A model generated the notes under the pieces. The model searched no databases. It was given only the letters and a program-made list of their open reading frames with translations, and was not told where the DNA came from. Below, one piece after another: positions 58,895-64,000 of a stretch of 64,000 bases of DNA. Positions within the stretch are counted from its first letter, which is position 1. Every line of letters begins with the position of its first letter. The stretch spans positions 295,622-359,621 of the forward strand of contig NZ_JAEUGD010000067.1 of assembly GCF_016775155.1 (NCBI RefSeq), written 5' to 3'. This stretch comes from Fulvivirga marina. GTDB lineage: Bacteria > Bacteroidota > Bacteroidia > Cytophagales > Cyclobacteriaceae. Made by a program: the position numbers and the translations under genes.

Positions 58895-61825
58895 ATGAAG
58901 ATATCAGCAGCCCAACCATTTCAAATCATATACTCGTTATATGAACACGAATATCTTGGATACATATTCGAGTCATTCGTTGTACATCTTGATGAGAAAG
59001 GAAAATTAACGCTACAACACCAAAACATCTCCTCCAAAAATGCGAGTGAGTTTGCTTCCAGGTTAGACACTACAGACTATGAGCTCATAGAGCTAATGGA
59101 TCAAATGCAGCAAGAGGCTGTGATCAAACACTTCAACAAAAAGAATGTAAAGCCTGAAGAGTTTTTTCCTAAGATATATGATAATGGCAAAAACAATGAT
59201 GCCCTTAAAGCTGAGATAGAGAGCTACCTTGAGCGAAGAAGATCCAAAATTCTGGAGAGAATACAGGGTAAATGGCTATATGAAATGGGCAATGATGGGG
59301 AGCCTGCATGGAAAAAAATTGAAGTGCTTGAGCAAAAAGCTACAGTACTATTCCATTTTAGAAGAAACGAAGAAAATACACATTACTTCCCCACCATAAA
59401 ATATAATGGTGAAAAGGTAGACTTCCAATACAAAGGGGCTTATATTATTTGCAAAAGCCCGGCTTGGATGGTCCTTGAAGGCAAGTTATATTCTTTTGAA
59501 AAAGATGTTGACGGAAAAAAACTTGCCCCTTTCCTGAATAAGAAATTCATCGTAATTCCTAAAAACGTAGAGGAAACTTATTACAATAAATTCGTAGCCC
59601 CGCTAATTGCTTCTTTTGATGTTTATGCTAAAGGCTTCGAGATCAACAGTGAGCGCTACAACCCCATTCCAATACTAACCATTTCAGAACTAGCGGGAAG
59701 CGGCGCCAGTATGTCACTTTTCAATGAAAACGGTAATGGTCAGACAAATGTCGAAAATGAAAAGATTCTGCTGGAGCTATCATTCAAGTATGGGCCGTTT
59801 AAATTTAAGGCAAGTAATATTGGTCCGGTAAGTGTATCCGTTGACAAGCAAGGAGATAGCTATACTTTTCACAGGGTATCACGCAAGTTGGATGATGAAA
59901 AGGAGATCATTCAATTCATGATCAACTCGGGGCTTCCTATCAGAAACTCGAAAGCAGCAATTTCTAAAACCACTGCCTTTGCCTGGCTTGACGAAAACAG
60001 AGAAGAACTAGATAATCGGGAATTCATTATAGACCAAAAGGGACGTTCTTCAAAAAAATATTTTATTGGAGAATATAAAATCAGCGTCGAGGTTAGAGAA
60101 AATATTGACTGGTTTGATATTCATGCTGTAATACAGTTCGGCAAATATCAAATCTCATTTAAAGAGCTTCGTAAACTGATCAGTAAAAAGAAACTTGAAG
60201 TGGAGCTTCCAAACGGCGAGATCGCTGTCATCCCGGAATCATGGCTCAACGAATACTCTGAGTTATTTGCCTTCTCTGAAGAGGATGAAAACGGTGAACC
60301 AAAGCTTAAAAAACACCACTTGGCTTTAGTCCAGGACCTCGAAAATGGTAACCTGGCCAAGGTCACTATGAGCAAAAAGCTTGAGTCTCTCAAAGGTTTC
60401 GAGTCTATTGAAGATGCTCCAATACCCCAAAACTTCAAAGGAAAATTGCGTCCTTACCAGCTTGCTGGATACAACTGGTTGCATTTCCTTAATCAATACA
60501 AATTTGGTGGCTGCCTTGCTGATGACATGGGTCTTGGTAAAACAGTACAAACCCTTACCATGCTGCTTTCACAAAAAGAAGCTGGTGCTCAAGGAGCTTC
60601 ATTGCTTATTATGCCCACCTCGCTGGTTTACAACTGGGAGGCTGAAGCTAAAAAGTTCACACCGAAACTAAAAGTATTTACTTATACAGGTACCAACAGA
60701 GATAAGAACCCTGAGAAGTTTGCTAAATACGATGTTATTATCACATCATATGGTATTGTAAGGCTTGACATAGACCTGCTTACCGATTACTATTTCAACT
60801 ATGTAATTTTGGATGAATCCCAGGCCATTAAAAATCCTGCATCCAATATTGCAAAAGCCGTAAGACAGCTTAATTCACGAAATAGACTAATACTTACAGG
60901 TACTCCACTGGAAAACAGCACTATGGACTTGTGGTCTCAGATGAACTTCATCAATCCCGGCCTGCTGGGTTCTCAATCATTCTTCAAAAATGAGTTCCTC
61001 AACCCTATTGAAAAGAAGAATGATGAAGAAAAAACCAGAAAACTTAATGCGATCATTAAGCCATTCATTATGCGCAGGCATAAGTCTCAGGTAGCAACGG
61101 AACTCCCCGAAAAGGTAGAAAATGTTCAATACAGCGACCTAACTCCTTCGCAGGAAAAAGAATACGATAAAGTAAAATCTTACTACAGAAACAAGATACT
61201 GGAGAATATTGAAATGCAGGGACTTAACAAATCTCAGTTATTATTGCTCCAAGGTCTTACGAAGCTCCGACAAATTGCTAACCACCCTAAAATGGTTGAT
61301 CTGGAATATAATGGGGACTCGGGCAAAATGCAAGACGTAATTCTCAAACTTGACAACGCTATTCGAGATGACCATAAAATCCTGATATTTAGTCAGTTTG
61401 TGAAACACTTATCTATTCTTGCTGAACACTTGAAAGAAAAGCACATTGACTTTGCATACCTCGACGGTTCTACAAAAGACAGACAGGCACAGGTGGAGCG
61501 ATTCCAAAATGACTCTTCACTAAAGGTTTTCCTGATTTCATTAAAAGCTGGGGGTCTTGGTCTCAACCTTACCAAAGCAGACTATGTGTTTATTCTAGAC
61601 CCTTGGTGGAATCCTGCCATCGAGGCTCAGGCTGTAGACAGAGCGCACCGTATAGGCCAGGAAAATAAGGTATTTACTTATAAATTCATCTCTAAAAACA
61701 CGGTGGAAGAGAAAATTCTGGCACTCCAAAAGCACAAACGTAAACTCGCTAGCGAACTGATCACAACCGAGGAAAGCTTTGTAAAAAGTTTATCAAAAGA
61801 GGATATTGAGTCTCTACTCTCCTAA
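58895..61825 (+). CDS. SNF2 family DEAD/DEAH-box ATPase
   Basis: 976 residues. The first ~510 are a family-typical N-terminal region without SWIM zinc ligands. The ATPase core has motif I DDMGLGKT (about 543-550), Ia SLLIMPTSLVYNWEAEA, motif II DESQ (about 640, LDESQAIKN), III LTGTPLEN, and helicase C-terminal motifs V-VI FLISLKAGGLGLNLTKADYVF in parts and DPWWNPAIEAQAVDRAHRIGQ in parts. Bacterial SNF2 proteins remodel or translocate on dsDNA, as in transcription recycling (RapA-like) or repair. It stands alone; the 3' end overlaps the Lrp gene by 12 nt. Confidence 0.92.
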   Translation: MKISAAQPFQIIYSLYEHEYLGYIFESFVVHLDEKGKLTLQHQNISSKNASEFASRLDTTDYELIELMDQMQQEAVIKHFNKKNVKPEEFFPKIYDNGKNNDALKAEIESYLERRRSKILERIQGKWLYEMGNDGEPAWKKIEVLEQKATVLFHFRRNEENTHYFPTIKYNGEKVDFQYKGAYIICKSPAWMVLEGKLYSFEKDVDGKKLAPFLNKKFIVIPKNVEETYYNKFVAPLIASFDVYAKGFEINSERYNPIPILTISELAGSGASMSLFNENGNGQTNVENEKILLELSFKYGPFKFKASNIGPVSVSVDKQGDSYTFHRVSRKLDDEKEIIQFMINSGLPIRNSKAAISKTTAFAWLDENREELDNREFIIDQKGRSSKKYFIGEYKISVEVRENIDWFDIHAVIQFGKYQISFKELRKLISKKKLEVELPNGEIAVIPESWLNEYSELFAFSEEDENGEPKLKKHHLALVQDLENGNLAKVTMSKKLESLKGFESIEDAPIPQNFKGKLRPYQLAGYNWLHFLNQYKFGGCLADDMGLGKTVQTLTMLLSQKEAGAQGASLLIMPTSLVYNWEAEAKKFTPKLKVFTYTGTNRDKNPEKFAKYDVIITSYGIVRLDIDLLTDYYFNYVILDESQAIKNPASNIAKAVRQLNSRNRLILTGTPLENSTMDLWSQMNFINPGLLGSQSFFKNEFLNPIEKKNDEEKTRKLNAIIKPFIMRRHKSQVATELPEKVENVQYSDLTPSQEKEYDKVKSYYRNKILENIEMQGLNKSQLLLLQGLTKLRQIANHPKMVDLEYNGDSGKMQDVILKLDNAIRDDHKILIFSQFVKHLSILAEHLKEKHIDFAYLDGSTKDRQAQVERFQNDSSLKVFLISLKAGGLGLNLTKADYVFILDPWWNPAIEAQAVDRAHRIGQENKVFTYKFISKNTVEEKILALQKHKRKLASELITTEESFVKSLSKEDIESLLS

Positions 61826-62296
61826 AGGATAGGCAGTAGTAGATTTAAGCACAGACATAGCAAAAGAGCTATGAATGATAGCGACCCCTTCAATTACTGA
61901 AAGTTTTTTAACCGTAAACTCCTGGTAGGCGTTCATATCTTTGACGACTACCTTGAGTATATAATCATATTCTCCTGCTAAATGGAAACATTCCAAAATC
62001 TCAGGGATATTCAGTATCTTTTTTTCAAAAACCTGAAGGTTAGGTAATGAGTGCTTTTCCAATTTTACCATACAAAAAGCAATCAACTCACAGCCTATCT
62101 TTTCGCCATCGAGCAATGCCACATACTTTTTAATAACTCCTGTTCTCTCCAACCTTTTTATCCTCTCATAAACAGGTGTTACTGTGAGATTTAGCTCTGC
62201 AGCAAGTTCTTTATGTTTCATTTTAGCATCGCGCTGAAGCAAATCCAACAACCTCAAATCAATTTGATCAAGTTTAAGAAAAGATACATTTTCCAT
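61814..62296 (-). CDS. Lrp/AsnC family transcriptional regulator
   Basis: 160 residues: HTH at about 10-60 (DQIDLRLLDLLQRDAKMKHKELAAELNLTVTPVYERIKRLERTGVI in parts) and an AsnC/RAM ligand-binding domain at ~70-145 (AFCMVKLEKHS, CFHLAGEYDYILKVVVKDMNAYQEF). The FHLAGEYDY segment is a hallmark of the ligand pocket. It is divergent from the PLP-enzyme gene, a typical regulator-target pair, with an AT-rich palindrome (62371-62394) between them. Confidence 0.92.
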   Translation of the reverse strand: MENVSFLKLDQIDLRLLDLLQRDAKMKHKELAAELNLTVTPVYERIKRLERTGVIKKYVALLDGEKIGCELIAFCMVKLEKHSLPNLQVFEKKILNIPEILECFHLAGEYDYILKVVVKDMNAYQEFTVKKLSVIEGVAIIHSSFAMSVLKSTTAYPLGE

Positions 62297-62370
62297 GGCA
62301 TAGAATAAAAAAGCAATTAAAAAGAATATATAACTACAAAAATAAAATTAATAGCTGTATTTTCTAGTAA

Positions 62371-62394
62371 TATTTATTTTAAAAGAATAAAATA
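62371..62394. promoter_or_regulatory. Possible Lrp-type operator
   Basis: TATTTATTTTAAAAGAATAAAATA is an imperfect AT-rich inverted repeat in the 132-nt divergent gap between the regulator and the PLP-enzyme gene. Lrp proteins bind such sites; no assay is available, and the whole gap is AT-rich. Confidence 0.3.
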
Positions 62395-62428
62395 CTAAAT
62401 TCGAGATGGATTTTAAAATTATTTAGAC

Positions 62429-63673
62429 ATGAACTTCTCACCAGAAAGCTTAATGATGTCATATGGCTACAAACCGGAACTTTCCGAAGGTGCCATAAAA
62501 TGTCCCATATTCCAGACCTCCACATTTGTATTTAAAAATGCCGAAGAGGGGAAAAACTTTTTCGAAGTAGCATATGGCCTACGTGAAAAGCACCCTGACG
62601 AAGAGTTGGGTTTGATCTACAGCAGACTGAACAACCCTGATCTGGAGATATTGGAAAACAGGTTGACCTTATGGGATAAAGCTGACGATGCGGCTGTTTT
62701 TGAAAGCGGCATGTCTGCCATAAGCACCACGCTCATGGAGTTTTTAAAGCCTGGGGATCTTATACTATACTCGAGCCCAGTGTACGGTGGCACTGATCAT
62801 TTCATTTCCAAAATACTTCCATCATATGGTATCCACACGCTGGGAGTTACGGCTTATGACACGAAAGAAGAAGTCTTGGAAAAACTTCAAAACCATGAGC
62901 ATGGTGATAAGCTGGCATTTGTTTATCTGGAAACTCCTGCCAACCCTACCAATGCTCTCATTGATATCAGCATGTATAAAGACGTAGCAAACCAATACTC
63001 TTCTGAAGAAAAACAAGTATACATGGCAGTTGACAATACTTACATGGGACCTCTCTGGCAACATCCATTGGAGCATGGCGCAGACCTTGTCATATACTCT
63101 GCTACAAAATACATCGGTGGACATAGCGATGTTATTGCAGGAGCTTGTCTGGGCTCAAAAGAGCTCATCGGCCGGGTAAAAGTATTACGAACATTTTTGG
63201 GTTGTATGGCCGGACCATGGACAGGCTGGCTACTCATGAGAAGTCTTGAGACGCTGAAAGTAAGGATGGACCAGCAAGCGGCAAATGCTGAAAAAGTTGC
63301 AGAATTTTTAAGCAATCACCCTTTGGTAGAAAAAGTTTACTATTTGGGAAATATCACTCCTGAGGATGGACGTCAATATGATATCCATAAAAAACAAAGT
63401 AAAAGCAATGGTGCCATGGTGTCATTTGACATCAAAGGGGGGGAGCAGGAAGCATTCCGCTTCTTAAATAACATGAAGCTCATAAAGCTGGCGGTGAGCT
63501 TAGGAAGCACAGAAAGTCTGGCTGAGCACCCTGCCACCATGACCCATGCCGATGTAGACTCGGGGCTAAGGAAGAAAATGTCAATAACTGATAAAATGAT
63601 CAGATTATCCGTGGGTGTGGAAAACCACAAAGATATCATCTGGGATATTGAGCAAGCACTAGAAAAAGTATAA
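62429..63673 (+). CDS. PLP-dependent cystathionine gamma-synthase/lyase or methionine gamma-lyase family enzyme
   Basis: 414 residues of the Cys/Met metabolism PLP family. Lys227 in VIYSATKYIGGHSD binds PLP; Asp202 in MAVDNTYMGPLW pairs with its ring nitrogen; YSRLNNP, FESGMSAISTTLMEFL, SSPVYGGTDHF and SLGSTESLAEHPATMTH are family-conserved. The exact reaction (synthase, lyase or methionine gamma-lyase) cannot be read from these motifs. A divergent Lrp regulator resembles the mdeR-mdeA pair of Pseudomonas, where it controls methionine gamma-lyase. A terminator follows. Confidence 0.85.
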   Translation: MNFSPESLMMSYGYKPELSEGAIKCPIFQTSTFVFKNAEEGKNFFEVAYGLREKHPDEELGLIYSRLNNPDLEILENRLTLWDKADDAAVFESGMSAISTTLMEFLKPGDLILYSSPVYGGTDHFISKILPSYGIHTLGVTAYDTKEEVLEKLQNHEHGDKLAFVYLETPANPTNALIDISMYKDVANQYSSEEKQVYMAVDNTYMGPLWQHPLEHGADLVIYSATKYIGGHSDVIAGACLGSKELIGRVKVLRTFLGCMAGPWTGWLLMRSLETLKVRMDQQAANAEKVAEFLSNHPLVEKVYYLGNITPEDGRQYDIHKKQSKSNGAMVSFDIKGGEQEAFRFLNNMKLIKLAVSLGSTESLAEHPATMTHADVDSGLRKKMSITDKMIRLSVGVENHKDIIWDIEQALEKV

Positions 63674-63703
63674 ATCATTATAAGTTGGCTTAAACTACCT
63701 AAT

Positions 63704-63735
63704 GGAGCTCGGTTTACGGTCCGGGCTCCTTTTTC
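63704..63735 (+). terminator. Terminator after the PLP-enzyme gene
   Basis: GGAGCTCGG (63704-63712) pairs with CCGGGCTCC (63721-63729), nine pairs with one G-T wobble and an 8-nt loop, followed by TTTTTC. Confidence 0.8.
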
Positions 63736-63800
63736 TTATCGCTTATTTCCTGAAAAATCGTCCATACGAGTACCTCCTCAAATGCGAATATTTAACACAA

Positions 63801-64000
63801 TTAAGAACTCTCCCTCTTTAATTTCCAGCGCTTGTGAGACCATAAATAACCAGCCGGATCTTCTTTAACAAGTTCTTCAGTAGCCTTGGCATATGCTTCT
63901 AAAATTGCATGGTTATCTTTTTCATAGGGTGGTTCTGTCAATTTTACTAACTCCACGGTATAATACCCTCTCTTGACCCTGTTGACTTTAAAAAAAAATG
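63801..64000 (-). CDS. C-terminal end of a lysophospholipid/lipid A acyltransferase (partial)
   Basis: 65 residues ending at the TAA at 63801-63803, with the start beyond the window. EAYAKATEELVKEDPAGYLWSHKRWK near the C-terminus, shown here in parts (AKATEEL, YLWSHKRWK), is the typical tail of HtrB/LpxL/lauroyl-type lipid A acyltransferases, which add secondary acyl chains to lipid A at the inner membrane. The catalytic HxxxxD/E region is outside the window. The gene points toward the PLP-enzyme terminator. Confidence 0.7.
   Translation of the reverse strand, partial: FFFKVNRVKRGYYTVELVKLTEPPYEKDNHAILEAYAKATEELVKEDPAGYLWSHKRWKLKRESS

Overview
The window is a low-GC chromosomal stretch from a member of the Bacteroidota, most likely order Cytophagales. 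The evidence is lineage-typical gene content (DUF4270 lipoprotein, DUF4783, DUF6089/PorG-like barrels, GT5-only glycogen synthase, head-GIN/DUF2807 protein, TonB receptor plus lipoprotein pair) and repeated TAnnTTTG promoter elements, the Bacteroidota -7 box. I see no tRNA, rRNA, CRISPR array, phage or insertion sequence; it is mostly housekeeping DNA with a few unusual loci.

Layout. 1-985: end of an unknown gene overlapping a prenylglyceryl-phosphate synthase. 971-3138 (-): AraC regulator and acyl-CoA dehydrogenase. 3172-6700 (-): a complete unit panC-panD-flippase-rfaE2-zinc protease, with a promoter and a perfect palindromic terminator. 6722-10898 (+): half-size glycogen synthase, DUF4270 lipoprotein, glmS, ended by a terminator. 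10920-18346: 3HCDH-like protein (-), ridA, gltX, AIM24, a methyltransferase-like membrane protein (-), a lysine-type dehydrogenase, and an HD phosphohydrolase fused to a Pycsar-type membrane effector (PycTM). 18315-24195 (-): ppk1, then a TonB receptor with an internally repeated lipoprotein. 24444-33032: M14 peptidase, nadC, recX, YHS, DinB, ATP-grasp, LysE exporter, DUF4230. 33127-36873: fused hydantoinase/oxoprolinase. 36874-37584: a gene graveyard holding a frame-shifted uroporphyrinogen-III methyltransferase (cobA) pseudogene and a rubredoxin-like relic, followed by an intact DUF4202 gene. 38169-49523 (-): ldcA, then the envelope cluster yqeY, cvpA, pabA, hydrolase, CBS, nadK, two PorG-like barrels, uppS, bamA, two ompH. 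49597-58707: pdxJ, two TPM proteins, DUF2807 (-), glyA, tatC, rpiB, a GT-C-like membrane protein (-), rbfA, FtsX-type permease. 58895-64000: SNF2 helicase, Lrp regulator (-), PLP sulfur-amino-acid enzyme, end of a lysophospholipid acyltransferase (-).

The most interesting items are the stand-alone HD-PycTM fusion (17138-18346), the decayed cobA/rubredoxin scar beside DUF4202, and the four-fold repeated lipoprotein partner of the TonB receptor. Promoter boxes also correct several gene starts (glyA, the glycogen synthase stub, the lysine-type dehydrogenase, DinB). No coordinated multi-gene system that is clearly new is visible.
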